Positions 1-9,949 are shown, counted from the first letter of the stretch. The stretch: 33,748 bases of DNA from Treponema sp. (GCA_031281555.1 JAITFK010000155.1:1-33748), one strand, 5' to 3'. Numbers and translations are program-made. The notes: generated by a model not told the origin, from the letters alone.

Positions 1-163
1 ACGCCCGCTCTTCTTCTTCTTTTCCGGTTGCGTGGTTGAATAAATTGTTTACAAAATCCAGCAGCCCCTTGTGCTGGTCGTCGATGATTTTAATTCCCAT
101 TGAGTATCTGTCAGACCAGATAACATGCTTATCATTGGGATTATTTTGACTCTTTTGCGCCAT
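1..163 (-). CDS. Bacteriohemerythrin (hemerythrin-like domain), N-terminal part only; gene runs off the left edge
   Basis: Not in the ORF track. Minus-strand translation from ATG at 163: MAQKSQNNPNDKHVIWSDRYSMGIKIIDDQHKGLLDFVNNLFNHATGKEEEERA. W-x-YS-G-x-x-IDDQHK-L-x-x-x-N is the hemerythrin N-terminal signature. Confidence 0.85.
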   Translation of the reverse strand, partial: MAQKSQNNPNDKHVIWSDRYSMGIKIIDDQHKGLLDFVNNLFNHATGKEEEERA

Positions 164-206
164 ATCGAAAATATAACTTGAATTAATAAATAAAGCAAGA
201 AGTAAA

Positions 207-1454
207 TTATGACACCATATCTGTCCAAAGCGCCGCTGTCGGAACAGCCAGCATATTTTCTCCAAACGGAATAGTTCTGTCGCCGGAATATAAAACCAGC
301 CCCACATAAGATTTCCTGTTTTTCAATATATTTTCTGCAAACCATTCCTGGGGAGCAAAATCTTTCTTGCATACACTATGCCCGGCCTTAACTTCTATAC
401 CTAACAGCGCTCCGTCTTCGCGTTCAACCAGAAAATCTATCTCCCTGTTTGTCCGATCACGGTAATGAAAAAGGCTGTAATTATTTTCCAAATCTATTTG
501 CGCCGCCAATTCCCGGAACACAAACGTTTCAATTAATTTTCCTGAACGATCTTCACTCATAAAAACCTCTTTCGGATTCCAGCCAAGAACAGATGTCATA
601 ATTCCCGTATCTGTTGCGTAAAATTTTGATCGTTTGCCAATCCGCTCGTAGTCTGTTTTCAGCCAGGGGGATACTTTTTCAAACATATACATTGAAATAA
701 GCGTGTTGATATAACTGTCCAAAGTGATTTTATTTATTGCCAATGAAGATGTTATTTGCGAAATTTCCATGAATTTTGCCGACCATGACGCCAGAATACC
801 GAATAAACTATGTAAAGCGTCTTGTCGACGAATATTTGCAATATCTTTTAAATCCCGCCTGATTATTGTTTTAATATAATCTTTATGCCAGTTTTTTCTA
901 TGTTGCAGATTCTTGATTGCCACAGCCTCAGGATATCCGCCGCAAAAAGCCATGTCGATAATGTTTTCCTTGTTATACCCTGTTATCTTTTTAGGAAAAT
1001 TCTTATTATACGCCCGTTTCAGGAAAACCGGTTTTTTCCCCAGTATTTCCCCTATACTCAAAGGCCGCAGATGAGTATATTTTACCCGCCCCGCCAGGCT
1101 GTCTGAAATAGCCGGTAAAGCTAGAATGTTTGTGGAACCTGTCAGTAAATATTGACCGGGGCGTTTATTCCTGTCAACAATTTGTTTGATTTCCGGTATA
1201 AGTTTTGGCGCCTTTTGGATTTCGTCAATGATCATTGTTCCGGTATTATTAATAACAAATCCTTTTGGATCTGATAAAGCAAAATTTAACATATCAGTAT
1301 CATCAAGTGTGCGATAATCCCCTGCTTCAGACAAAATCTGCCGGGAAAGTGTTGTTTTTCCTGTCTGTCTTGCGCCTGATACTACTACAATCCGACGTAT
1401 TTTTAACGCTTGATTGACACATTCAACCTGCCATCGTTTGTATTCCTTTGCCAT
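207..1454 (-). CDS. AAA-type ATPase with DUF4143-like C-terminal domain
   Basis: Walker A GARQTGKTT, Walker B TMIIDEIQ, C-terminal REIDFLVE/GIEVKAG nuclease-like motif typical of DUF4143 ATPases. Start reassigned from 1535 to ATG at 1454 (MAKEYKRW), which has an AGAGGG Shine-Dalgarno; the upstream ORF extension is translated repeat DNA. Confidence 0.9.
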   Translation of the reverse strand: MAKEYKRWQVECVNQALKIRRIVVVSGARQTGKTTLSRQILSEAGDYRTLDDTDMLNFALSDPKGFVINNTGTMIIDEIQKAPKLIPEIKQIVDRNKRPGQYLLTGSTNILALPAISDSLAGRVKYTHLRPLSIGEILGKKPVFLKRAYNKNFPKKITGYNKENIIDMAFCGGYPEAVAIKNLQHRKNWHKDYIKTIIRRDLKDIANIRRQDALHSLFGILASWSAKFMEISQITSSLAINKITLDSYINTLISMYMFEKVSPWLKTDYERIGKRSKFYATDTGIMTSVLGWNPKEVFMSEDRSGKLIETFVFRELAAQIDLENNYSLFHYRDRTNREIDFLVEREDGALLGIEVKAGHSVCKKDFAPQEWFAENILKNRKSYVGLVLYSGDRTIPFGENMLAVPTAALWTDMVS

Positions 1455-1470
1455 AAAAAGCCCTCTTTGC

Positions 1471-1575
1471 TGCGAAAAGTATAATACAACTCCTGCGAAA
1501 AGTATAATATTGCCTCTGCGAAAAGTATAATACAATTCCTGCGAAAAGTATAGTATTGCCTCTGCGAAAAGTATA
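1471..1575. repeat. Five-copy 23-bp-period direct repeat array (core TGCGAAAAGTATA)
   Basis: Core occurs at 1471, 1494, 1517, 1540 and 1563, exactly 23 bp apart. Lies between trpG and the ATPase gene. Confidence 0.97.
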
Positions 1576-1614
1576 GTTTAGTTCTTGTTTCAAACTATTG
1601 ACGGTTGCCTTTTA

Positions 1615-2181
1615 TCAGCTTTTTAAAAAATTTTCGATAATTGTTTTTCCGTTGGGCGTAAGAATAGACTCAGGGTGAAACTGCACGCCGTACACCGGAT
1701 ATTCTTTATGGCAAACGGCCATTATTTCGCCATCTTCTGTCCATGCGGTGATTTTCAGCACAGCGGGCAAGGTTGGCTTGATGCCGGCCAATGAATGATA
1801 ACGCGCCGCCTGTATGGTTTGCGGAAGCCCTTTGAACAGAGCGTTCTCCCCGTCAAGCGTTATCATTGAAGATTTACCGTGCATCAACTTGCTTGCATAA
1901 GATACAGTGCCGCCGAATGCTTCATATATCGCCTGATGGCCGAGACAAATGCCCAGTATCGGTATGCAGGAACCAAACCGCTTGACAGCTTCAATGCAAA
2001 TACCCGCTTCGGAAGGTTTACCTGGTCCCGGAGAAATCACAATGAAGTCAGGAGCGAGAGATTTTATTTCATCAACACCTATTTCATCGTTACGCACAAC
2101 TTTTATAACCGGGTCTATTGAGCCGATAAGCTGATACAGGTTATAAGAAAAACTGTCGTAATTGTCGATTAACAAAACCAT
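1615..2181 (-). CDS. trpG: Anthranilate synthase component II (glutamine amidotransferase)
   Basis: LLIDNYDSFSYNLYQ, SPGPGKPSEAGI, GICLGHQAI, GVQFHPESILTP motifs. TAATG overlap with upstream trpE. Confidence 0.93.
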   Translation of the reverse strand: MVLLIDNYDSFSYNLYQLIGSIDPVIKVVRNDEIGVDEIKSLAPDFIVISPGPGKPSEAGICIEAVKRFGSCIPILGICLGHQAIYEAFGGTVSYASKLMHGKSSMITLDGENALFKGLPQTIQAARYHSLAGIKPTLPAVLKITAWTEDGEIMAVCHKEYPVYGVQFHPESILTPNGKTIIENFLKS

Positions 2182-3662
2182 TATTCAATCCCTCCAGAAG
2201 AACCTTTTAGCGCGTTCATAACAGCGGCGGATTTGTTTACACACTCCTGATACTCTGATTCCGGATTACTGTCAGCGACTATCCCCGCTCCTGAACGTAT
2301 AAAAACCTTGTTGTTTCTTTTGTACACAATTCTGATAGCGATACAGGTATCCATGTTTCCGGTAAAATCAAGATAGCCGATTGCTCCGCCGTAAATACCC
2401 CGTTTATTTTTTTCCTGCTCGTTTATAATTTGCATTGCTCGTATCTTCGGCGCACCTGACAATGTCCCCGCGGGAAGTACAGCGTTAATCGCGTCCAGTC
2501 CTGTTTTACCTTCGATGATTTCTCCGCTTACCGTAGAGCCTATGTGCATAACGTGGGAGAAGCGCAGGATCGACATATAATTTTCTACCGTAACCGTTCC
2601 GAACTTGCTGATTTTTCCCAAATCATTGCGTCCCAGATCCACAAGCATATTATGCTCCGCAAGTTCCTTTTCATCGGCGAGAAGTTCCTTTTCCAGCGCA
2701 ATGTCCTCCTCATCGTTTGCTCCTCTTGGGCGTGTTCCCGCAAGCGGAAAAGTAAAAAGTTTGCCGTTATGCAATTTAACAAGCGTCTCAGGCGATGCTC
2801 CGGCTATTTCCAGATTGCTTCCGCCGAAGTAAAACATATACGGAGATGGGTTTATTGTCCTCAGCACACGGTATGTGTCAAAAATGCTGCCTTCAAAATC
2901 CGCTTCGAAACGGTTGGATAGCACAACTTGAAAAATATCCCCTTCTTTAATATGGTTTTTTGCCCTGTTTACCATTTGGCAGTATTCCTCTTTTGTGAAT
3001 AACGCTTTAAAATCAGACTTTACATTGACTTGCGGAGTCTTTTCGTGCTGTCCGTTCCTGATAAGATTTTTTAAACCTTCAAGCTGAGTTTTTCCCTTCT
3101 CATACTCACTTTTAATGTTACATACGTTAATATTCACGATTAAAATAACTTTTTGTCTGTAATTGTCAAACGCGATTACCTTGTCAAAAAGCATTAGGTC
3201 AACATCGTTGAAACGTTCTTCATCAGCGGCGTCAAGTTTCAGGGAGGGTTCGCAGTATTTCGCGTAATCGTATGCAAAATAACCGACAAGCCCACCTGTA
3301 AACGGAGGCAAAAAATCGAATTTCACGCTTTTGCGGCTGTCAAGAATTTCCTGAATATACTTATTGGGGTTATCAGTCTTAAATGATCTTGTTTCAGAGG
3401 AATTATTGGAACTAATGTTCATCTCTCCGTTAAGGCATGTAATCTCCATCGTGGGATCAAAACCTAAAAAAGTAAACCTGCCCCAATTCTTGGTATCCTC
3501 CGCGCTTTCCAGCATAAAACAATGCCCGCTGACTTTTTTCAATTTTTTTATTACATCAATAGGCGTTATCATATCGGCGTACATTTCCGTACTGAGCGGT
3601 ATTACGCTGCATTGATTTATTTCTGCGACACGTTTTGCTTCTTCCAAAGACGGTTTAAACAT
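2181..3662 (-). CDS. trpE: Anthranilate synthase component I
   Basis: Chorismate-binding motifs (IFQVVLSNRFEADF, AGTRPRG, EHNMLVDLGRNDLG, GTLSGAPKIRAM, GGAIGYLDFTGNMDTCIAIR) and FMLES, resembling the Trp feedback LLES motif. Confidence 0.94.
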   Translation of the reverse strand: MFKPSLEEAKRVAEINQCSVIPLSTEMYADMITPIDVIKKLKKVSGHCFMLESAEDTKNWGRFTFLGFDPTMEITCLNGEMNISSNNSSETRSFKTDNPNKYIQEILDSRKSVKFDFLPPFTGGLVGYFAYDYAKYCEPSLKLDAADEERFNDVDLMLFDKVIAFDNYRQKVILIVNINVCNIKSEYEKGKTQLEGLKNLIRNGQHEKTPQVNVKSDFKALFTKEEYCQMVNRAKNHIKEGDIFQVVLSNRFEADFEGSIFDTYRVLRTINPSPYMFYFGGSNLEIAGASPETLVKLHNGKLFTFPLAGTRPRGANDEEDIALEKELLADEKELAEHNMLVDLGRNDLGKISKFGTVTVENYMSILRFSHVMHIGSTVSGEIIEGKTGLDAINAVLPAGTLSGAPKIRAMQIINEQEKNKRGIYGGAIGYLDFTGNMDTCIAIRIVYKRNNKVFIRSGAGIVADSNPESEYQECVNKSAAVMNALKGSSGGIE

Positions 3663-3673
3663 TGTTTCTCCTT

Positions 3674-4687
3674 CTAGAAAATCTTGCTCTCTATCACCGC
3701 GCGTTTTCTCAACTCCTCCATGAGAGAGTGAAACTGCTCCAAATCAAGGGACTGAGCGCCGTCGCATAACGCTTTCGCCGGGTTGTTATGCGCTTCTATT
3801 ATTAGGCCGTCCGCTCCCACAGCCATAGCCGCTTTTGCCAGCGGCGGAACAAGACTTCGTATGCCGGAGGCGTGGCTTGGGTCTACTATAACCGGCAGAT
3901 GAGACTTTTGTTTCAGAAGAGCGACAGCCGCCAAATCCAGTGTGTTACGCGTCATTGTCTCAAAAGTGCGTATACCGCGTTCGCACAGAATAACCTGATC
4001 ATTCCCTGAGGAGACAATATATTCCGCGCTCATCAGTAATTCTTCAATAGTATTGGCCAGGCCGCGTTTAAGCAAGACCGGCTTTTTCAGCTTTCCCACT
4101 TCTTTGAGCAAGTCAAAATTCTGCATATTTCTCGCGCCGATCTGCACAATGTCGATATCTTCAAATAACTCAATCTGCGTTTGATTCATTATCTCAGAGA
4201 CAAGGGGCAGCTCGGTTTCCTGTTTTGCGATTCGCAGCATATCCAAACCTTCAGCCTGTTTACCCTGAAAAGCGTATGGCGAAGTTCTGGGTTTAAACGC
4301 TCCTCCGCGAAGAATCTTCGCACCGCTCTTTTTCACGCTGTGTGCGATTTCAGTAATCTGTTCCCTGCTTTCAACAGAACACGGCCCGGCCATAACCGTA
4401 AAAAAACCGCCCCCAATTGATGCGCATCCTACATTGATAATCGTATTATCTTCATGGACAGTACGGTTAACCGCCTTGTACTGCTCGGTAATGCGCTTCC
4501 CGTAATCCACAATGTCTGTAGTATTAACTACATGATCCAAATCTATTTCGGCAGTGTTTCCGATTAAACAGACGGCGGTATGTTCCGTCCCTACGCTGTA
4601 AATTGTAGAAAATCCCTTTTGTTCCCAGTCTGCGATAAACTTATCTATTTTTTCTTTTGCTGCGTTAGGCTTTAAGATGAATACCAT
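3674..4687 (-). CDS. aroF: 3-deoxy-7-phosphoheptulonate synthase (type I-beta, with N-terminal ferredoxin-like regulatory domain)
   Basis: [60 protein letters not shown]. Confidence 0.94.
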   Translation of the reverse strand: MVFILKPNAAKEKIDKFIADWEQKGFSTIYSVGTEHTAVCLIGNTAEIDLDHVVNTTDIVDYGKRITEQYKAVNRTVHEDNTIINVGCASIGGGFFTVMAGPCSVESREQITEIAHSVKKSGAKILRGGAFKPRTSPYAFQGKQAEGLDMLRIAKQETELPLVSEIMNQTQIELFEDIDIVQIGARNMQNFDLLKEVGKLKKPVLLKRGLANTIEELLMSAEYIVSSGNDQVILCERGIRTFETMTRNTLDLAAVALLKQKSHLPVIVDPSHASGIRSLVPPLAKAAMAVGADGLIIEAHNNPAKALCDGAQSLDLEQFHSLMEELRKRAVIESKIF

Positions 4688-4718
4688 GTTAACCTCTCAT
4701 TATTAAATAACTTCCGCC

Positions 4719-4747
4719 ATTATATTAAAAAAAATAAGTTACGTAAA
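4719..4747 (-). promoter_or_regulatory. Candidate sigma70-type promoter for aroF-trpE-trpG
   Basis: Minus strand: TTTACG (4747-4742), 17-bp spacer, TATAAT (4724-4719). Leader of about 24-31 nt with GAGAGG SD before ATG 4687. Confidence 0.6.
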
Positions 4748-4774
4748 TTGATGATTCCGGAGTAAAATAGAGTT

Positions 4775-6133
4775 ATGGAAAATGATAAAACAAACGGGTT
4801 TATTTCAAAATACTCAAAACTCCTTCTTGATCAGGGAATGATCAATAACGAACTTTACTTAAAATACGAGGTTAAACGCGGCTTAAGAGACATAAGCGGC
4901 AAGGGCGTGCTTGTCGGCTTAACTGAAATATCAGAGATTGTTTCTTATTTAATAGAAGACGGCGATCTTGTGCCGTGTGAAGGCAAACTCTACTACCGCG
5001 GCATTAATATAGAAAATTTTGTTAAAGGTTTTTTAGACGAAAACCGTTTCGGATTTGAAGAAGCCTGTTTTCTTTTACTGTTCGGGCATCTGCCGGCAAA
5101 AAGCGAAATGGAAGCTTTTTCCCTGCTGCTGGAAGAAATCACAGCTCTGCCGAATAATTTTGTCCGTGATATTATTATGAACGCTCCCAGCAAGGACATG
5201 ATGAACTCATTGGCAAGAAGCGTACTGACTCTCTACACTTATGACGAAAAACCAGATGACATATCAATCGAAAACGTTTTACGGCAATCAATCAATTTGA
5301 TTGCGCAATTTCCTCTTCTTGCGGTTTACGGTTATCAGTCATTTGCTCATTATCATGACAATAAGAGTCTTGTAATTCATTCGCCGCAGAAAGGGATGTC
5401 TATCGCTGAAAATATCCTTTATATGCTTCGCCCCGACTCCACTTTTACTAAATTCGAAACGCAGATTTTAGATCTTTGTCTTGTGCTCCACGCGGAACAC
5501 GGCGGCGGCAATAATTCAACCTTTACAAACCACGTTGTTACATCTTCGCATACAGATACCTATTCGGCGGTTGCGGCTTCTCTAGGCTCGCTTAAAGGCC
5601 CCCGCCACGGCGGCGCAAATATTAAAGTAGTGCAGATGTTCCGCGACATGAAGGAAAAGATTTCAGACTGGAACGACGACGGCGAAATTAATTCCTACCT
5701 TGAAAAACTTCTCGCAAAAGAAGGGTTTGACCGCTCCGGTTTGATTTACGGCATGGGGCACGCTGTCTATTCATTGTCAGACCCAAGGGCGCTTATCTTC
5801 CGTCAGTTTGTCGAAAAGCTTGCGGCGGAAAAAGACCGTAATGATGAATATAAACTCTATTCAAAAGTAGAAACTTTGGCTCCGCAGATTATCGGGAAGG
5901 TACGAAAGATTTACAAAGGCGTAAGCGCTAACATTGATTTCTACTCCGGTTTTGTATATAGCATGCTCGATCTGCCTGAAGAACTTTTTACACCACTGTT
6001 TGCCGTTGCGCGCATATCAGGCTGGAGCGCCCACCGTATCGAAGAACTTATAAACGCGGGGAAGATAATCCGCCCTGCGTATAAATCGGTAACAAAGGTT
6101 CAACCCTATGTTCCAATGGAAAATCGTGTGTAA
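4775..6133 (+). CDS. gltA: Citrate synthase family protein
   Basis: YRGINIENFV, LVLHAEHGGGNNSTFT, VAASLGSLKGPRHGGAN, IYGMGHAVY, NIDFYSGFVY motifs. Confidence 0.92.
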   Translation: MENDKTNGFISKYSKLLLDQGMINNELYLKYEVKRGLRDISGKGVLVGLTEISEIVSYLIEDGDLVPCEGKLYYRGINIENFVKGFLDENRFGFEEACFLLLFGHLPAKSEMEAFSLLLEEITALPNNFVRDIIMNAPSKDMMNSLARSVLTLYTYDEKPDDISIENVLRQSINLIAQFPLLAVYGYQSFAHYHDNKSLVIHSPQKGMSIAENILYMLRPDSTFTKFETQILDLCLVLHAEHGGGNNSTFTNHVVTSSHTDTYSAVAASLGSLKGPRHGGANIKVVQMFRDMKEKISDWNDDGEINSYLEKLLAKEGFDRSGLIYGMGHAVYSLSDPRALIFRQFVEKLAAEKDRNDEYKLYSKVETLAPQIIGKVRKIYKGVSANIDFYSGFVYSMLDLPEELFTPLFAVARISGWSAHRIEELINAGKIIRPAYKSVTKVQPYVPMENRV

Positions 6134-6161
6134 TGTACTTTCACAAATTAGTATTAAGCTG

Positions 6162-7067
6162 CTACATCAGCACGAAATCAATCAGAAACCCCGTAAACAG
6201 GGCAAACAGAATTGAAAAAGCCAGATAGAGAATAAAGTCCCTCATTCCGAGAATGATTTTCACCGCACCGAGATTTGTAATCTTCATAGCGGGGCCTGTA
6301 ATCATAAATGCCGAAGCCGAACCGAGAGACATTCCGCTGTCAATCCATGAGACAAGCAAGGGTATAGTTCCGCCTCCGCAGACATACAGCGGAACTCCCA
6401 CAGTAGCCGCCATAAGAAGGCCGAACCCCCGGTGTTTCCCGAACAAAGCGGCCATAGCCTCGGCGGGAACATAACGCTGAAAAACAGCGGAAAGGGCCAC
6501 CCCAAGCAGAAAAGCCGGGCCTGTGGCTTTAAGGTTCCGCCATAGGTTCTTTAAAAAGCGAAAGAGAAGGTTAGGAGCAGTGTCACGGTTTGCGGCCTCG
6601 CCGAAACTTTTAAATGTAAAAAATTTTCTCTTCTTAAAAAAGAAACGAATCAAAAGCCCCGCCGTAATGCCGCAGAGAAAACAACTTACAAAACGGATAA
6701 CAAGAGCCGTCTTCCCCAAAGCGGCGCTGTAAAAAATCAACTGCGGGTTAAGGAGAATAGAACTCATCATAAAGGCGGCGAGCCAGTCCTCTTCCATTCC
6801 TTTTTCCGCAAAAGAAGCGGAAATGGGAATAGTGCCGTACATGCAAAGCGGGGACGCTATGCCGATAAGAGAAGCGGGAATAATCCCTAAAAGCCCCCAA
6901 TTCTTTCCCCGCATAACAGCAAATAGGGAATGAATTTTTTCCTTGCCGAAAACCGAAATGAGAGACCCCGCAATCATTCCCAGCGCCCAGTACTTAAAAA
7001 TCTGTTCAAACTGGACGCTGAAATAATACCAAAGATAGACGGCTTCACGGTACAGGATTTCAACCAT
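6162..7067 (-). CDS. Predicted permease (DUF318/ArsP/SO_0444-like efflux permease family)
   Basis: Multi-TM protein with CMYGTIPISASF, SSILLNPQLI, YVCGGGTIPLLVSWI, FMITGPAMKITNLGAVK repeats typical of this permease family. Confidence 0.75.
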   Translation of the reverse strand: MVEILYREAVYLWYYFSVQFEQIFKYWALGMIAGSLISVFGKEKIHSLFAVMRGKNWGLLGIIPASLIGIASPLCMYGTIPISASFAEKGMEEDWLAAFMMSSILLNPQLIFYSAALGKTALVIRFVSCFLCGITAGLLIRFFFKKRKFFTFKSFGEAANRDTAPNLLFRFLKNLWRNLKATGPAFLLGVALSAVFQRYVPAEAMAALFGKHRGFGLLMAATVGVPLYVCGGGTIPLLVSWIDSGMSLGSASAFMITGPAMKITNLGAVKIILGMRDFILYLAFSILFALFTGFLIDFVLM

Positions 7068-7159
7068 TAATGTTTTTCCTTTTAAAAAGTCAGTTTAGCT
7101 ATTATTAATAATTGTACTATATTGTACCAGGTATTTATGTAGAAAAACGAATCAAAATA

Positions 7160-8533
7160 TCATCTGTATACTCCGATTAGCTTCCTTATCTCCGACACTA
7201 AATAAAAAGATCCTGTCCCAAGAACAGGAATATTTTTATTGTGCGCAAATTCAACCGCCTCTTTTACAGCTTTCTGCGTATCTTCTATTAACACCGCTTT
7301 GTCCGTCCGCGCCGTAAAAGCTTTATAAACAAGAGCCGGATTGCTTATTTTAAAAGTTCCGGGAGTAGTGATAAATATTCTCAAAAAATGAGCGCACACT
7401 ATTTTCGCCATTGCCGCTGCGTCTTTGTCGGCGGCGCAGCCGAAGATGAGTACACCGCCTTCACCGTAAAGTAAACAGAAGGTTTCTATGCACAGCGCAA
7501 GGCTTTCCGGAGTGTGGGCTCCGTCAATGATAAATGGCGGCGTTTCTATAATTTTTTCAAAACGCCCCGGAATGTAAAAACTTTTAAGCCCTTGTATAAC
7601 AGCGTCTTCACTTGTTTCAGGGAAGGCGGTTTTTACAGCGGTAACGGCGAGAGCGGCATTTTCCGCCTGAACTTTCCCGGGTATTGGAACATAAAGTGAA
7701 AGCGGAGAATTAAAGAGCGATAAATCTTTCTGTATGGAACTAAAAAAAAGAGTAAAGTCTGTGCCGCTGTGATGAATTTTTAAGTTTGAAATCCCGGCGA
7801 TTTCGGGAAAATACAACAGCAAACTTTCTTTCTCTTTTGTCTTTTTACGGAAAATCTCAAGCGCTTCATCTTTTTGTTTTGCAAGAATTAACGGTTTGCT
7901 CTGCTTTATTATTCCCGCCTTTTCTCCCGCAACTTCCGAGATTGTATTTCCAAGAAAGGCGGTATGTTCAAGTTCAATTATGGTTATTACACTGACCAGC
8001 GGATCAAGAACATTAGTAGAATCAAGCCGCCCGCCCATGCCCGTTTCCACAACCAATACGTCGCATTTACCGCGTCTTGCGCATAAAAAGAAATAAAGTG
8101 TCAGTAACTCAAAATATGTCGGCTCACATCCGTCTGCGGTTGTTTCATCAAAAAGCGGATTTGCAGATGCGGGAAGACGTACTTCAGTAATCTCCTGCAG
8201 TTCGTTGCCGGCAGCGCAGTAAATTTCTTCATCAAAGTATGAGCTGCCAAAGCAAATCCTCTCTCTTATATCGTTAATATGAGGCGACATATAGCGGGCG
8301 GCTCTCAGACCTAAAGCTTCCAGAATGGCGGTTGCCATTCCCGTAACTGAGCCTTTGCCTTTGGAACCTGCAATATGAATTGAAGGCGCACAGCGTTCAG
8401 GGCGGCCTGAAAGTTCCGCTAACGCTTCCATTCTGTCAATGCGGAAACTTTTCGGTTTTTGTCCCCTTTCAAGATTAATAAACCGCGACAGCCACAAAAA
8501 AACTTCTGATGATGATGTAAAATTTTTACTCAA
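7160..8533 (-). CDS. folC: Bifunctional folylpolyglutamate/dihydrofolate synthase
   Basis: HIAGSKGKGSVTGM, YMSPHINDIRERI, TYFELLTLYFF, VETGMGGRLDSTN, GRFEKI, IDGAHTPES. TTG start overlapping the upstream TGA (TTGA). Confidence 0.92.
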   Translation of the reverse strand: MSKNFTSSSEVFLWLSRFINLERGQKPKSFRIDRMEALAELSGRPERCAPSIHIAGSKGKGSVTGMATAILEALGLRAARYMSPHINDIRERICFGSSYFDEEIYCAAGNELQEITEVRLPASANPLFDETTADGCEPTYFELLTLYFFLCARRGKCDVLVVETGMGGRLDSTNVLDPLVSVITIIELEHTAFLGNTISEVAGEKAGIIKQSKPLILAKQKDEALEIFRKKTKEKESLLLYFPEIAGISNLKIHHSGTDFTLFFSSIQKDLSLFNSPLSLYVPIPGKVQAENAALAVTAVKTAFPETSEDAVIQGLKSFYIPGRFEKIIETPPFIIDGAHTPESLALCIETFCLLYGEGGVLIFGCAADKDAAAMAKIVCAHFLRIFITTPGTFKISNPALVYKAFTARTDKAVLIEDTQKAVKEAVEFAHNKNIPVLGTGSFYLVSEIRKLIGVYR

Positions 8534-9942
8534 CTTAATTCGTATGTTTTCCCGTATTTAACAATGTTAACATTCGGGAATCCGTTTTCTTCAAGGTATT
8601 TTTTCAGAAAGACTTGAGATTTTTTTTCCCCATGTACAAGAAATATTCCTTTTAAAAGCGAAGTATCAACTTCTTTCAGCCATTCAAGCATCTCTTTATA
8701 ATCGGCGTGGGCGCTGAATGCGTTAATTTCTTCTACCTGTGCTTTCAGTTTGAACCATTCGCCGTGGATTTTAACTTCGCTTTCACGGTTTCGTATGCGC
8801 CTGCCCAGCGTGTTTTCAGCCATGTAGCCGACAGTCATGATAGTTGTGTTTGGATCCTGTATATTGTGAATAAGATGATGTTGAATACGCCCGGCTTCGC
8901 ACATTCCGTCCGCCGAAATGATGATAAGCGGACCTTCATGATCATTTAAAGCCTTTGATTCCTGTACGCTGGTCGTAAAATGAAGGCTGTTAAAACCAAA
9001 CGGATTTTTATGGTGTTTGATAAAGGCTTCCTTTATTTCTTCGCCGTAACATTCCGGGTGTACCTGAAAAATCGTAGTCGCATTAGTCGCCATCGGTGAA
9101 TCTACAAAGATCGGTATTTCGGGTATTACTCCGTCATCAACTAACAGATGGAAATAGTAAACAAGTTCCTGGGTGCGTTCAATCGCAAATGAGGGGATAA
9201 GTATTTTTCCCTTGTTTTTTACAGTCCGTCGCGCTATGTCAGCCAGTTTTTTAACAGCGTCATCGGAGGAATCATGCATACGGTCGCCGTAGGTGCTTTC
9301 TAGAATGATATAATCAGGCGCCATTTCGGGAATCGCGGGGTTTCGGATAATGGGCTTACCTTTACGGCCAAGGTCTCCTGTAGCGAGGATATTCAATTCT
9401 TCGCCGCCTTTTTTTATCTTTATGGCGGCAATCGCAGAACCAAGAATATGCCCAGCATCGTAGAATTCAAGACTTATTCCGTCTCCGATAAACATTGGTC
9501 TGTTATACGAAATACCGACTGTCTGGCCGACTGCCGCTATTGCGTCATGTTCCGTGTAAAGCGGCGTCCAGTCAAATTTTTCTCCTTTCTTTTGAGCCTG
9601 TGTCTTTAAATATATTGCGTCACGCGCCTGAATATTTGCGGAGTCCATCATGATAAGGCTTGCAAGATCTCTTGTCGCAGGAGTAGCATATATATTTGCT
9701 TTGTAACCTTGTTTTACAAGCAAGGGCAAAAGACCGCAGTGATCAAGGTGGCCGTGTGTCAGAATAACGCTTTCGATACGATCTGTAGCAATGCCTAAAT
9801 TCCGGTTTTTTCGTTCCGCTTCCGCTCTTGAACCCTGAAAAGCGCCGCAGTCAATTAAATAACTTGTTCCGTCGATTTCAATTACATGTTTTGAGCCTGT
9901 TACTTCTTCAGCTGCGCCGAGAGAATAAAATTCTGCATACAT
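8530..9942 (-). CDS. Metallo-beta-lactamase / beta-CASP RNA nuclease (CPSF/Ysh1-like)
   Basis: GAAEEVTGSKHVIE, LTHGHLDHCG, LESTYGDRMH, beta-CASP SADGMCEAGRIQHHL, NAFSAHADYKE. Start set at ATG 9942 (MYAEFYSLG), supported by the promoter geometry. Confidence 0.9.
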   Translation of the reverse strand: MYAEFYSLGAAEEVTGSKHVIEIDGTSYLIDCGAFQGSRAEAERKNRNLGIATDRIESVILTHGHLDHCGLLPLLVKQGYKANIYATPATRDLASLIMMDSANIQARDAIYLKTQAQKKGEKFDWTPLYTEHDAIAAVGQTVGISYNRPMFIGDGISLEFYDAGHILGSAIAAIKIKKGGEELNILATGDLGRKGKPIIRNPAIPEMAPDYIILESTYGDRMHDSSDDAVKKLADIARRTVKNKGKILIPSFAIERTQELVYYFHLLVDDGVIPEIPIFVDSPMATNATTIFQVHPECYGEEIKEAFIKHHKNPFGFNSLHFTTSVQESKALNDHEGPLIIISADGMCEAGRIQHHLIHNIQDPNTTIMTVGYMAENTLGRRIRNRESEVKIHGEWFKLKAQVEEINAFSAHADYKEMLEWLKEVDTSLLKGIFLVHGEKKSQVFLKKYLEENGFPNVNIVKYGKTYELS

Positions 9943-9949
9943 GAAAAAT

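Noticed and set aside
49-372. 107-aa minus-strand ORF
   Set aside because: Overlaps the better supported hemerythrin start and ATPase C-terminus in another frame; no recognisable motif.
1455-1535. 27-aa N-terminal extension of the ATPase ORF
   Set aside because: It is translated repeat DNA; ATG 1454 has the SD and the start of conserved sequence.
1471-1575. Five regular repeats as a possible CRISPR array
   Set aside because: The units are contiguous with 10-bp alternating linkers, not unique 30-bp-class spacers, and no cas genes are present.
4688-4774. Search for a trp leader peptide/attenuator or T-box before aroF
   Set aside because: The leader is about 30 nt at most after the predicted -10; no Trp-codon leader ORF or terminator hairpin seen.
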